A stretch of 64,000 nucleotides of DNA, taken from contig NZ_CP108430.1 in NCBI RefSeq assembly GCF_041435335.1, positions 6,051,001 through 6,115,000 of the forward strand. The letters run 5' to 3'. This DNA comes from Streptomyces sp. NBC_01283 (GTDB lineage: Bacteria > Actinomycetota > Actinomycetes > Streptomycetales > Streptomycetaceae). Positions 33,099-44,700 of the stretch are shown in pieces. Numbering within the stretch: position 1 is the first letter of the stretch; the number at the start of each line of letters is the position of its first letter. Under the pieces are notes generated by a model. The model was not told the origin of the DNA, did not search any database, and saw nothing but the letters and a program-made list of their open reading frames with translations. The translations under genes were made by a program, and so were the position numbers.

Positions 33099-34448
33099 TC
33101 AAGCCGCAGCAAGCAGCGGAAAGAGCCCCATGTCCGCCGCGGCCTTGAGATAGTCCGCCCCCGCGGTGCCGCCCGTGCCCGGCACCCGCCCGATGATCTT
33201 CATCGTGACGCCCCAGTGCGTGCGCTTCATCCCGCGCCAGTTCGTGTCCAGACGCACCATGGCGTCCTGCAGCCGACGCGCGTCCCGCGTGGCCCAGCCC
33301 GCCGCCCGGTGCAGGAACTGCTCCTGCAGCGTGGCGTCGAGGGCGAAGAGCGGGCCCTTCTCCGGGCGGTGCGTCTCGCCCTCGCGCTTGGCGCTCACCG
33401 TCTCGACCAGTTGGTAGGGCCTCGACTGAATGGCGCTCGCGCCGTGCGTGTGGTCCCGGATCACGGCGAACGACTCCGGGGGCATCGTGGTCAGCACCCG
33501 GTAGAGCGGCCCGGTGGAGCCGGAGAGGCGGGCCGCCGCCGCCTCCAGGGCGGCTGCCGCGTCGGCCGGGCGGTCCGTGCGGACGGCTTCGACCGCCGTC
33601 GTCAGCGCACGGGCCGTCAGCGTGAACAGCCGCTCGAACAACTGGATGGAGCGAAGGAACATCTGCTCGTCGTGCAGCGTAGTGACCGGGAGCAGCGCTA
33701 TCTCCACGGCCGTGAGCAGCGCGGGCGGCGCCTCGGCCCGGATGGCGGCCACCGCGTCCCGCGCGGCGTCCGCCGCGGGCTCGTCGTCGGGGCCGCCGAG
33801 CGCGCCGCGCAGCTTCTCCAGCGGCGCGGTGTCCGACAGGCCCCGCGGGGCGTAGTCGGCGAGCCGTGCCAGGGCCTGCCACACGGCCGTGGTCCGGGTG
33901 CGCTGACGGGGGTCCGTCCCCTCCGCCGCGAGCGCGTCCGTCTCCCGGGTCACGAGGTCGGCGAGCAGGGCCGCCATCAGCCGGTCGTCCGCCGCGTCGG
34001 CCGCCTCCGGTGTGCCGTCGGCCGTCCACTGGGCCACTCCCAGTACGTCGTTCCCGGCGTACGAGACGTAGTTCATGGGCCGGTCGGTGAAGGTCAGCGG
34101 CAGCCAGCGGTCGAACACCCAGGCGTCCGGGGACGACCAGGGGCGGGCGCGGCCCGAGCACTCGACGCCGAGCCCGGCCCCGCGCAGGGCGGCGACCAGC
34201 TCGGTGGACACGGCGAGCTTGCCCACCCGCCGGTAGTAGTCGACGACCTCGCGGTACGGGAAGCCGCGGAAGTCGGTGCGGCCGGGCCCGAGGGCCCGGT
34301 GCGACCAGGCGGTCACCGCGTCGTGGGCCTGCCGCAGCGCCCGGTTGTGATCGCGAACGGTGCCGCGGCCGAGGGCCGTCCCGCCGACGCCGGTCTTCTC
34401 CTGTTCGAGGTGCTCAGCGGATCCCCCCACCGAAGCCTTCTCGGTCAT
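33099..34448 (-). CDS. Heme-dependent aromatic oxygenase-like protein (TDO superfamily) with extra N-terminal region
   Basis: A 449-aa protein. The C-terminal half matches the tryptophan 2,3-dioxygenase plan. His about 259 (LHDEQMFLRSIQLFE) is at the distal His position. PPESFAVIRD then AIQSRPYQLVE resembles the TDO DFxxFRD...GFQS segment. His about 411 (RTHWGVTMKIIG) is at the proximal heme position, followed by GTGGTAGADYL (TDO GTGGSSG). The first 200 residues have no counterpart in TDO. The superfamily also includes Tyr hydroxylases and PrnB/MarE-type enzymes of natural products. It ends the NRPS operon, so it probably oxidises an aromatic residue or precursor. Reaction unknown. ATG 34448 chosen; GTG 34454 possible. 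Confidence 0.72.
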   Translation of the reverse strand: MTEKASVGGSAEHLEQEKTGVGGTALGRGTVRDHNRALRQAHDAVTAWSHRALGPGRTDFRGFPYREVVDYYRRVGKLAVSTELVAALRGAGLGVECSGRARPWSSPDAWVFDRWLPLTFTDRPMNYVSYAGNDVLGVAQWTADGTPEAADAADDRLMAALLADLVTRETDALAAEGTDPRQRTRTTAVWQALARLADYAPRGLSDTAPLEKLRGALGGPDDEPAADAARDAVAAIRAEAPPALLTAVEIALLPVTTLHDEQMFLRSIQLFERLFTLTARALTTAVEAVRTDRPADAAAALEAAAARLSGSTGPLYRVLTTMPPESFAVIRDHTHGASAIQSRPYQLVETVSAKREGETHRPEKGPLFALDATLQEQFLHRAAGWATRDARRLQDAMVRLDTNWRGMKRTHWGVTMKIIGRVPGTGGTAGADYLKAAADMGLFPLLAAA

Positions 34449-34477
34449 ATACACGCTCTCACCAATTCCCCGGGTCG

Positions 34478-34717
34478 CTAGACCCGTTCGGCGTTCATGG
34501 AGTTCACGGACTGCATGTCATCGACCAGGCTCTTGGGACGCATGTCCGTCCAGTTCCGCTCGATGTGGTCCAGGCACGCCTGGCGGGTGTCCTCGCCGTG
34601 CACCCGCTCCCAGCCCGCCGGCACGTCGGCGAAGGCCGGCCACAGGGAGTGCTGGCCCTCGGAGTTGACCAGGACCAGGTAGCTGCCGTTGTCGTCCTCG
34701 AAGGGGTTGGTCGTCAT
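34478..34717 (-). CDS. MbtH-family NRPS helper protein
   Basis: A 79-aa protein beginning [20 protein letters not shown], with the invariant [10 protein letters not shown] and [10 protein letters not shown], and later WTDMRPKSL. MbtH proteins bind adenylation domains and keep them soluble and active. It starts with a strong AAGGAGAAG and overlaps the NRPS stop by 4 bp. The oxygenase gene follows 29 bp later, so all belong to one operon. Confidence 0.95.
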   Translation of the reverse strand: MTTNPFEDDNGSYLVLVNSEGQHSLWPAFADVPAGWERVHGEDTRQACLDHIERNWTDMRPKSLVDDMQSVNSMNAERV

Positions 34718-37700
34718 GCTGTTTCTTCTCCTTGTCGTCGACCGGACATCCGGTCGTTGAGTACCTGGGTGATCACGTCCAGCGCGGCCGGGGTGGTCAT
34801 CTCCAGGTGTGTGCAGTCCACTTCGTACTCGTGGATCTCTCCCGTCACATGGGAGTCCCACGCCTTGACCGCGTAGGGGTGCGACCCGTCCGCCCGGCCG
34901 GAGCGGAAGGCCAGGACGTCGCCCCGGAACACGCCGGGCTCGAACTCCCCGGCGATCCGCCGGTTGTTGGCGGCGACCCGGCTGAAGGCCGCGATCCCGG
35001 CCTCCCCGATGCCCGCGAGCGGGCTGTCCTGCTCGCGCAGCAGTTCGGCGATCTCCGCCGCGGTCAGGGTCCTGTCCCGGGCGCCCGCGCCGCCCGCGGC
35101 ACCGGTGGCACCGGTGGCTGCCGGACCCAGCGCGGCCGTCAGCACGGCCAGGATCTCCTGCTCCAGATCGCTCTCCAGGCCGCTGTCCGGGCCGCTGCCC
35201 GGTTCGCCGCCAGGCGGCGCGAACGTCTCCTCGGCCCGCGCGGGGTAGGAGTCGAGCAGCGCGAGCAGTTCGACCTCCTCGCCCTCGCCCTGCAGCCGGG
35301 TGGCGATCTCGTGGGCGACCAGGCCGCCGAACGACCAGCCGGCCAGGCGGTACGGGCCCTTCGGGCGGACCGCGCGGATCTGGGCCACGTAGTCCGCGGC
35401 CATCTCCGGCAGGTCGGCCGCGCACTTCTCGTCGGCGTTCAGGCCGCGGGCCTGCAGCGCGTACACGGGGGTGTCCCGGCCCAGGCGCGTGATGAACCCG
35501 GAGTAGCACCAGCCGATGCCGACCACCGGGTGCACGAGGAAGTACGGGGTGCTGCCGCGCTGCCCGGCACGCAGCCGCAGCGGGGTGGCGAACGGGTCGT
35601 CGGCCTCGTGCAGGCGCCGGGAGAGTCCGGCGACGGTCGGCGCCTCGAAGATGCTGCGGATCGAGGTGGCGGTGCCCAGCTCGGCACGGACGCGGTTGAC
35701 CAGCCGGGTGGCGAGCAGCGAGTGGCCGCCGAGCTCGAAGAAGTCGTCGTCGATGCCGACGGACTCCAGGCCGAGCACCTCCGCGAACAGCCCGCACAGC
35801 ACCTCTTCCTGCGGGGTGCGTGCCGCGCGCCCGCCGGTGCCGCGGCCCGTCGTCACGTCAGGTGCCGGGAGCGCCTTGCGGTCCAGCTTGGCGTTCGGGG
35901 TGAGCGGCAGGGCGGACAGCGTGACGACGACCGAGGGGACCATGTAGTCCGGCAGCCGGTCACGGACGTGCGCCCGCAGCGACTCGGAAAGCCCCCCGGA
36001 GGCGTCCGGGGCCGTGGGGTCCACGCCGGGCGCGGACTCCGCGGCGGAGGCCGGCACCACGTACCCGACGAGCCGCTTGTCACCGGGCCGGTCCTCGCGG
36101 ACCACCACCGCGGCCCGGGCCACCCGCGCGTCGGCGACCAGCGCCGTCTCGATCTCGCCCAGCTCGATGCGGTGCCCGCGCACCTTCACCTGGTGGTCGG
36201 TACGGCCGAGGTACTCCAGATCGCCGTCCGGGGTCCAGCGCGCCAGGTCACCGGTGCGGTACATCCGCGCCCCGGGAGCCCCGTGCGGGTCCGCCACGAA
36301 GCGTCCCGCGGTCAGCGCGGGACGGTCCAGATAACCCCGGGCAAGCCCCTCGCCCGCCAGATACAGCTCACCGGCCACGCCCGGCAGGACGGGACGCAGG
36401 GCACCGTCGAGCACGTAGGCCCGGGTGTTGAGGATCGGGCTGCCGATACGCGGCGCCCCCTGTACGGGGCCTTCGATCGCGGCGGACGTCGACCACACCG
36501 TGGTCTCGGTGGGCCCGTAGAGGTTGGTGACCTCCGCGCCGGTCTCCCGCATCCGCGCGGCGAGCGTCGCGGGCAGTGCCTCGCCGCCCACCAGCATGCG
36601 CAGGCCCGCGACGGCGTCCGCCTGCTCGGACAGCAGGGAGTGCCAGAGCGTCGGCGTCGCCTGCATGATCGTCGCCCCGCTGCGCCGGATCAGACCGGCG
36701 AGCGCGGCGGGGTCGAGCACCGCGTCCCGGTCGGCCACGACCACGCTCGCCCCGGTGAGCAGCGGCAGCTGGAGCTCCAGGACGTGGATGTCGAACGCGA
36801 CCGTGGTCACCGCGAGCATCCGGTCCGCGGTGCCCAGCGGGAACGTGCCGCCCATCGCGGTGAGGAAGTTGAGCAGCGCCCGGTGCGGCACCACGACGCC
36901 CTTGGGCGCACCCGTGGAACCAGAGGTGAAGATCGCGTACGCCGGGTGCGCGGGCCGCAGCGGCCCGGAGCGGTCCGCGTCGGTCAGGTCCCGCTCGTCC
37001 CGCGCCGCCAGGTCCGCACACAGCTCCGGATCGTCGAGGCAGAGCGTCATCTGCCCCTCGGGCAGCCGGTGCCGGTCGTCCAGCGTGGTCAGGACGGCGG
37101 GCGGACCGGCCTCGGCGAGGATCGCCGCGACCCGCTCGCGCGGATGCCCGAGGTCCACCGGGAGGTAGGCGGCGCCCGCCTTCTGGACGGCCAGCAGGGC
37201 GACGACCAGCTGCGGGGAGCGGGGCAGCGCGAGGGCGACGAGCGTCTCGGGGCCCGCGCCACGCTCCACCAGGAGGCGTGCCAGACGGTTGGCCCGCGCG
37301 TTCAGTCCGGCGTACGTGATGACCTCGCCGTCCTGCCACAGCGCCGTCGCGTCGGGCGTACGCCGCACCTGCTCCTCGAAGAGCCGGGGCCAGCACCGCT
37401 CGTCGAGCACGGCCGCGGTGTCGTTCCACTCCTCGACGACGCGCTGCCGCTCGGCGGCTTCGAGCACGTCCACGCGGCCGACCGGCAGTCCGGGCGTGGC
37501 CACGGCGGCCCGCAGCACCCGGCGCAGCCGCCCGGCCCAGCCGAGCACCGTCTCGCGGGTGAACAGGTCGGGCCGGTAGGTGAGCCGGAACCGGAGCCGG
37601 GCGCCGGGCAGCACGGTGAGCGTCAGCGGGTAGTGGGCGGCGCCCTGGCCCTCCGTGCCGGCGATCTCCAGGCCCTGGTAGGCGGGCTTGCCGTCGCCGG

Positions 37701-38796
37701 AGGGGGCGGGGTAGTTCTCGAAGACGTAGAGCGTGTCGAAGAGTTCACCGCCCGTCCCGGCGAGCTGCTGGATCTCGCCGAGCCCCATGTACTCGTACGC
37801 GGCGAGGGACGAACGCTCGGTCTGCAGGCCCGCCATCGTGTCCACGAGGGACCGGGCCGGGTCGAGACGCAGCCGTACCGGCACGGTGTTGGCGAAGAGG
37901 CCGATCATGGACTCGACGCCGGGCAGCTCCGGCGGCCGTCCCGACACCGTCGCGCCGAAGACGACGTCGTCGCTGCCGGTGAGCGCGCCGAGCACCTGCG
38001 CCCAGGCGCCCTGCACCACCGAGTTGAGGGTGAGGCCGCCGCGCCGGGCGAACTCGGCGAGCTCCGCGGTCAGTTCCGTGTCCAGCTCGGCCTCGGCCTC
38101 CTCGGGCAGCACGGTCTCGCGGCCCGCGCCGGGCGGGCCGAGCAGGGTCGGGCCCGCCAGGTCCGCGAGGTGCCGCTGCCAGGCGGCGGTGGCCTCCGCG
38201 CGGTCGCGGCCCGCGAGCCAGCGCAGATAGTCGCGGTAGGGCTGGACGGGCGGCAGGGTGTGATCGCCGCCGTCCTGGGCGTACATGGTGAACAGCTCGT
38301 GCAGCATCAGCGGCACCGACCAGCCATCGAGCAGGATGTGATGGCTCGTCAGCACGAACCGGTGCTCGGCCGGGCCGAGCCGGATCAGGCGGCAGCGGAT
38401 CAGCGGGGGCTTCTTGAGGTCGAAGCGGGTCGCGCGGTCGTCGGCGAGGGCTGCGGCGAGCCGCTCGGCCCGCTCGGCCGCGGGCAGCTCCGAGAGGTCG
38501 AGCTCGCTCCACGGCACCGGGACCCGTTCGAGGACGACCTGCACCGATTCGCCGTTGCGGCGCTGGCGGAACGCGCCGCGCAGGTTGCCGTGCCGACGGA
38601 GCAGCCCGTCGGCGGCCCGGCGCAGGGCTCCGGCGTCCAGGTCCCCGCGCAGGTCGAAGACGAACTGCAAGTGGTAGACGTCCGCGCCCTGTTCGTCGTA
38701 CATCGCGTGGAACAGGAAGCCCTCCTGGAGGGCCGTCAGCGGCAGCACGTCCTCAATGCGTGCCGGAGCGCGCCTCGCGCCCGATTCGCGCTTCAT
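34714..38796 (-). CDS. NRPS, one module: C(DCL)-A(Gly)-T-TE
   Basis: A 1360-aa termination NRPS. The condensation domain (about 14-440; [24 protein letters not shown]) looks like a DCL type, fitting the epimerase before it. The adenylation domain (about 465-960) has pocket residues read as D-I-L-Q-L-G-L-V-W-K, the glycine code. The carrier Ser is at about 1024 in [11 protein letters not shown]. The thioesterase (about 1070-1350) has nucleophile motif GWSFGG near 1152 and a catalytic His in CTHLEMT near 1328. It adds Gly, then releases or cyclises the peptide. The basic N-terminus ([13 protein letters not shown]) may dock on the acidic tail of the larger NRPS. Starts in an ATGA overlap. Confidence 0.93.
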   Translation of the reverse strand: MKRESGARRAPARIEDVLPLTALQEGFLFHAMYDEQGADVYHLQFVFDLRGDLDAGALRRAADGLLRRHGNLRGAFRQRRNGESVQVVLERVPVPWSELDLSELPAAERAERLAAALADDRATRFDLKKPPLIRCRLIRLGPAEHRFVLTSHHILLDGWSVPLMLHELFTMYAQDGGDHTLPPVQPYRDYLRWLAGRDRAEATAAWQRHLADLAGPTLLGPPGAGRETVLPEEAEAELDTELTAELAEFARRGGLTLNSVVQGAWAQVLGALTGSDDVVFGATVSGRPPELPGVESMIGLFANTVPVRLRLDPARSLVDTMAGLQTERSSLAAYEYMGLGEIQQLAGTGGELFDTLYVFENYPAPSGDGKPAYQGLEIAGTEGQGAAHYPLTLTVLPGARLRFRLTYRPDLFTRETVLGWAGRLRRVLRAAVATPGLPVGRVDVLEAAERQRVVEEWNDTAAVLDERCWPRLFEEQVRRTPDATALWQDGEVITYAGLNARANRLARLLVERGAGPETLVALALPRSPQLVVALLAVQKAGAAYLPVDLGHPRERVAAILAEAGPPAVLTTLDDRHRLPEGQMTLCLDDPELCADLAARDERDLTDADRSGPLRPAHPAYAIFTSGSTGAPKGVVVPHRALLNFLTAMGGTFPLGTADRMLAVTTVAFDIHVLELQLPLLTGASVVVADRDAVLDPAALAGLIRRSGATIMQATPTLWHSLLSEQADAVAGLRMLVGGEALPATLAARMRETGAEVTNLYGPTETTVWSTSAAIEGPVQGAPRIGSPILNTRAYVLDGALRPVLPGVAGELYLAGEGLARGYLDRPALTAGRFVADPHGAPGARMYRTGDLARWTPDGDLEYLGRTDHQVKVRGHRIELGEIETALVADARVARAAVVVREDRPGDKRLVGYVVPASAAESAPGVDPTAPDASGGLSESLRAHVRDRLPDYMVPSVVVTLSALPLTPNAKLDRKALPAPDVTTGRGTGGRAARTPQEEVLCGLFAEVLGLESVGIDDDFFELGGHSLLATRLVNRVRAELGTATSIRSIFEAPTVAGLSRRLHEADDPFATPLRLRAGQRGSTPYFLVHPVVGIGWCYSGFITRLGRDTPVYALQARGLNADEKCAADLPEMAADYVAQIRAVRPKGPYRLAGWSFGGLVAHEIATRLQGEGEEVELLALLDSYPARAEETFAPPGGEPGSGPDSGLESDLEQEILAVLTAALGPAATGATGAAGGAGARDRTLTAAEIAELLREQDSPLAGIGEAGIAAFSRVAANNRRIAGEFEPGVFRGDVLAFRSGRADGSHPYAVKAWDSHVTGEIHEYEVDCTHLEMTTPAALDVITQVLNDRMSGRRQGEETA

Positions 38797-41700
38797 CCCT
38801 GGTCCCCGTCCTGGTCGAACTGCTCGTCCTCGTCGAAGTCGTCGAAGTCGTCGAAGGCGAACTCGTCCTCGAACGCCTCGATCTCTTCCTGGTCGAGGCT
38901 GACCAGGTCGAAGTCGGATGCCGTCGCGCCACCCGCGTCGGCCCGCTCCACATGCCGGGCCATCGCGGTCAGCGCATGCACCCAGGCGTCCGCGAACGCG
39001 GCCACCTCCGCCTCGGTGAGCAGACCCTCCGGCCAGGTCCACGTGGCGCGCAGCTCGGGCCCATCCGGTCCGGGTCGCGTCATGGCGTTGACCGCGAGCG
39101 GGTTGCGCAGCGGCATCGCCGTGCCCGGCGGGATGCCCGCGCCGTCGTCCCGAGTCGCCTCGGGCGCCAGACCCCAGTCGGCGGCCTGCCCCGAACCGTC
39201 GAAGCGGCCCAGGTAGTTGAAACCGACCTGCGGGACGGGCAGGGCGGCCAGCGCCGGTGCCGTCTCCGCGTTCAGATACCGCAGGAGGCCGTGGCCGAGA
39301 CCCTGGCCGGGCACGGCCCGCAGCTGCTCCTTGGCGCGCTTGAGCACGTCCGACACGGCGGACCCCGCCTGCCACAGGTCGTCCCAGTCGACGGCGCCCG
39401 GCTCGATGCGCACGGGGTGGACGCTCGTGAACCAGCCGAGGGTGCGGGACAGGTTGAGCCCGTCCACCAGGTCCTCGTGCCGGCCGTGGCCCTCGACCTC
39501 CACGAGCACCGCACCGCCGTCGGAGCCAACGGAGCCGTCAGCGCCATCGGAGCCGTCGGTGCCGTCGCGGTCGGCCAGCAACGCCAGGGCGAGCGCGGTC
39601 AGGAGCACGTCGTTGACGCCCGCGTTGTAGGCGGCGGGCACCCGGGTCAGCACGGCGTCGGTCACCGAGGCGGGCAGCGCGACCGTGAGCGCACGCGCCG
39701 TGGCGGTGGTGTCCCGCGCCGGGTCGAGCTCCCGTGAGCCGATGCGCCGCTCCGGCCGGTCGTACAGCCCCGTCCAGTAGGTGAGCTCGGCGGTGCGGGA
39801 CGGCTTCGCGGCCTCCTCCGTCAGGAGGTTCGCCCAGCGTCGGAACGACGTGCCGACCCCTTCGAGCCGAGGCGCCGCCCCGGCCGCGACGGCGGCCCAC
39901 GCCGTGCTCAGGTCGTGCAGCAGCACACGCCAGGACACACCGTCCACCGCGAGGTGATGCAACGTCAGGAGCAGTCGCCCTGCGGCTGTTTCGCCAGCGT
40001 CGAACCAGACGGCCTGGAACAGCACGCCGTCCTCCGGCGAGAGCCGCTCGCCCGCGGCGGTCGCCTCCTTGGCCATCAGCGCACGGGCCGACTCCTCGTC
40101 CATGCCCGTCGTGTCGACGCGGCGCAACTGCTCGGCCGCCGACACCGCACCCGTGGGCCGCACCCGCAGACGCCAGTCGGCGTCCATGACTTCCAGGCGC
40201 AGGACGTCGTGCCGGTCCACCGCCGCCTGAAGAGTCGCGGCCAGGCCCGTCTCGGTCAGGTCGGCCGGAACCTGGAGGAGCACCGACTGGAGCAGTCCGT
40301 CCAGGCCGCCGCCGCGTGCGCGCAGATCGTGCATGACCGGGGTGAGCGGCACTTCGCCGTCACCGTCGTCGGCCGCCACCGTGGTGTCGGCATCCGTCAA
40401 CTCGCCTGCCACCGAAGCGAGTTCCGCCAGCGTACGCGTGCGGAAGACGTCCTTCGGGGTCAGTGCGAGACCGGCCGAGCGGGCCCGGCTCGCCAGCTGG
40501 ATGGAGCCGATGCTGTCCCCGCCGAGCTCGAAGAAGTTGTCCTGGACGCCCACCTGCTCCAGGCCGAGCACCTCGGCGACCAGGCGGCACACCAGGACCT
40601 CCCGCTCCGTGCGCGGCGCGGCGGCCGATCCGGTCCGGTACACGGGAGCGGGCAGCGCGGCCCGGTCCAGTTTTCCGTTGGGGGTCAGCGGCAGCTCGTC
40701 CAGGGGCACCACGGCGGAGGGGACCATGTAGTCGGGCAGCAAGTCGCCTACGTGGGCTCGCAGTTCCGCCGGGTCGACGCTCTGGTCCGCCGCGACGACG
40801 TAGGCGACGAGTCGCTTGTCGCCCGGCCGGTCCTCGCGGACGACGACCGCGCTCTGCGCGACCGAGGGGTGGCGGGTGAGCGCCGCCTCGACCTCGCCCG
40901 GCTCGATGCGGAACCCGCGCACCTTGACCTGGTCGTCGGCACGGCCCGCGAACTCAAGCGTGCCGTCGTGCAGCCAGCGCGCCAGGTCGCCCGTCCGGTA
41001 CATGCGGCCACCCGCCGGACCGTACGGATCGGCGACGAACCGCTCGCCGGTGAGCGCGGCACGGTCGAGATACCCGCGCGCCAGGCCCGCGCCGGCGATG
41101 TACAGCTCGCCGACGGCACCCACCGGAACCGGCGCGAGCGACGCGTCGAGCACGTACGTACGGGTGTTGGCCATCGGGCGGCCGATCGGCAGCCGGTCGC
41201 CGAGAGCGTCCGGGGCGGTCACCAGATGCGTCGTGGCGCACAGGGTGATCTCCGTGGGCCCGTACAGATGGCGCACGGCCACGTGCGGGGCGGCGCGCAG
41301 CACGCCCTCGACCGCCGCGACCGACACCACGTCGCCGCCGGTGAGGATCTCCCTGACGCCGCCGAGCGCGTCACCCAGATCGTCCGCGACGACCCGGAAG
41401 AGCCCCGCCGTGAAGTGGACACCGGTGATGCCCTCCTCGACGATCAGCCGCTTGAGCTCGGCGATGTCCGGCTCGCCCGGGGGCGCGAGGACGACCCGCG
41501 CGCCGGACAGGAGCGGCACCCACAGCTCGTAGTCGGAGATGTCGAAGGCGTACGGGGCGTGCATCAGCACGTGCTCGTGACGGCCCCCCTCCGCCCAGGA
41601 CGGGTCGAGGGCGAGCTCCAGGAGCGAACGGTGGGAGATCGCGATGCCCTTGGGCTCCCCGGTGGAACCGGAGGTGTGCATGACGTACGCGAGCGCGTCC

Positions 41701-44700
41701 GTCCGCCCCGGGATCCGGGGCGCGTGGTCCGACACCCCGCCCTCCTCGGCGAGCACGACCCGCGCCGCGTTCTCCGGCACGCCCCGCTCCCGCCACGCGC
41801 GGTCGGTGACCAGGACCCGGGCGCCGGAGCCGCGCAGCACGTCACGCATGCGCTCGTCCGGGTAGCTCTCGTGCAGCGGGGCGTAGGCCGCGCCCGCCTT
41901 GAGCACGGCGAGCAGGGCGACCACGAGGTCCGCGGACCGTTCCATGAGCACGGCGACGCGGTCCTCGGGGCGCACACCGAGGTCCACCAGGTGGTGGGCG
42001 AGGCCGTTGGCCCGCCGGTCCAGTTCGGCGTACGTCAGGTGCCGGGCGCCCGAGGTGATCGCCACGGCGTCCGGCCGCAGCCGGGCCTGCTCGGCGAACG
42101 TCTCGTGAACTGTCGAGCCGAGCCCTGGAACGGCCACCTGGGTGTCGTTCCACTCGACCAGGGTCCGGTGTCGCTCCTCCGGGCCGAGGATGTCGACCAG
42201 GCCGACCGGGACGTCCGGATCGGCGACGACCGCCCGCAGCAGCCGCTCCAGACGGCCCGCGATCAGGCCCGCGCTCTCGTGGTCGAAGAGATCGGTGCTG
42301 TATTCGAGCATCCCGCGGACTCCGGCGGCGCTCTGTCCGTCCGTGCCCTCCCGCAGGCTCAGCGACAGGTCGAACTTGGCGACGCCGATGTCGACCGGCT
42401 CGGCCCCGATGGTGAGGCCGGGCAGTTCGAGGGCCGTCTCGGGAGTGTTCTGGAAGGCGAGGAGTACCTGGAAGAGGGGGTGGCGGGAGCGTGAGCGGGT
42501 GGGGTTGACGAGTTCGACGAGGCGTTCGAAGGGGATGTCCTGGTGGGCGTAGGCGTCGAGGTCGGTGGTGCGGACGCGGGAGACGAGGTCTCGGAAGGTG
42601 GGCTGTCCGGAGACGTCGGTGCGCAGGACGAGGGTGTTGGTGAAGAACCCGATGAGGTGATCGAGGGCTTCGTCGGTGCGTCCGGCGATGGGGCTGCCGA
42701 TGGGGATGTCGTCCCCGGCGCCGAGCCGGTTGAGCAGGGCGGCGAGTGCGGCCTGCACCACCATGAAGACGGACGAGGAGGACTCGCGCGCGAACTCCAC
42801 CAGCTGCTGGTGCAGTGCGGCGTCCCACTCCACCGCCACGCGGCCACCCTGGTGGCTGGACTCGGTGGGGCGCGGCCGGTCCGTCGGCAGCTCCAGTTCT
42901 TCGGGGAGGGCGGCGAGGTTCTTGCGCCAGTAGTCGAGTTGCGCGTGTGCCAGGCTGCCGGACTCGTCCTCGTCGCCGAGGAGTTGGCGCTGCCAGAGGG
43001 CGTAGTCGGCGTACTGGACGGGCAGCGGCTGCCAGCCGGGTGCCTCGCCCTTCAGGCGGGCGGCGTAGGCCGTGCCGAGGTCGGCGGCCAGCGGGCCCAT
43101 GGACCAGCCGTCGCCCGCGATGTGGTGCAGTGAGATGAGCAGTACGTGATCGGCCTCGTCGAGCGTGAACAGGCTGGCCCGCACCGGTATCTCGGAGGAC
43201 AGGTCGAAGCCCGCCCCCGCCGCCGCGTTCAGCAGCCCCGGGAGCTCCTGCTCGTCGGTGCGCGTGACGGACAGGGTGAAGTCCGCCTCCGCCGGTGCGA
43301 GGATCCGCTGCTCCGCGTGCCCGTCGGACTCGGTGAAGACCGTGCGCAGGGATTCATGCCGGGCGACCACGTCGCCGAGCGCGGCCTGGAGGGCTTCGCG
43401 GTCCACGGTGCCGGTGAGGCGCAGCACCACAGGCATGTTGTAGAGGGCGTCCGCGTCGTGCAGGCGGCTCAGCATCCACAGGCGGTGCTGGGCGAAGGAC
43501 AGCGGCAGCGGCTCCGGACGCTCCTGCGGCTCCAGCGCGGGGCGGGCCGCATCGGCGCCGGTCGACACGGCGGCGAGACCCACCACCGTCGGTGCCTCGA
43601 ACAGGGTGGCGAGCGGCAGCTCGATGCCCAGGACGGAGCGGACCCGGCTGACCAGGCGAGTGGCGAGCAGTGAATGCCCGCCCAGGTCGAAGAAGTTGTC
43701 GTCGATGCCGACCCTGGCGAGACCGAGGACCTCGGCGAAGAGCCCGCAGAGGACTTCCTCACGCGGGGTGCGCGGGGCGCGGCCCGAGATCACCGCGTCG
43801 TAGTCCGGGGCGGGCAGCGCCTCGCGGTGGACCTTGCCGGTGGGGGAGAGCGGGATCGCGTCCATGGTGACGACGGCGGCCGGGACCATGTATTCGGGCA
43901 GGGTGGCGGCTACGTGGGTGCGGAGTTCGGCGGGGTCGATGTCCTGGCCGGGGTTCGCGGGGACCACGTACGCCACGAGGCGTTTGTCGCCGGGTCGGTC
44001 TTCGCGTACGACGACGGCGGCGTGGGAGACGGTGGGGTGGCGGTCGAGGACGGCGGCTATCTCGCCGGGTTCGATGCGGAAGCCGCGGACCTTGACCTGG
44101 TCGTCCGCGCGGCCCAGGTACTCGAGTTCGCCGTCCGTGTTCCAGCGCACGAGGTCGCCGGTGCGGTACATGCGCTCGCCGGGTTCCCCGAACGGGCAGG
44201 CCACGAAACGCTCACCCGTCAGACCCGGACGCCCCAGGTAACCGCGGGCGAGACCGTCGCCCGCCAGATACAGCTCACCCACGACCCCGGCGGGCACCGG
44301 GCGCAGACCCGAACCCAGCACGTACACGCGGGTGTTGGCGATGGGCCGGCCGATCGGCGCCGACACGGCTCCGGTCAGCGGGGCGCTCAGCGTGGCGCAC
44401 ACGGTCGACTCGGTCGGGCCGTACGCGTTGAGCATCCGCCGCCCGGCCGACCAGCGGGCCGTCACCTCGGGCGGGCAGGCCTCGCCGCCGGTGATCAGAC
44501 CGCGCAGCGTGGGTACGCGCTCCGGGTCCAGGGTGGCGACGAAGGCGGGCGGCAGCATGGCGTGCGTGACGCGCTCCTCTGCCATCAGCCGCACCACGGC
44601 GTCCCCGATGACCTGCTCGGGGCGCGGCACGACCAGGGCCGCACCGGACAGCAGCGTCATGGCCAGCTCGCACGCCGATGCGTCGAAGCTGAGCGAGGCG

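Noticed and set aside
34732..39216. A 1494-codon plus-strand open frame
   Set aside because: It lies opposite the terminal NRPS with its C, A, T and TE motifs; its own sequence has no recognisable fold.
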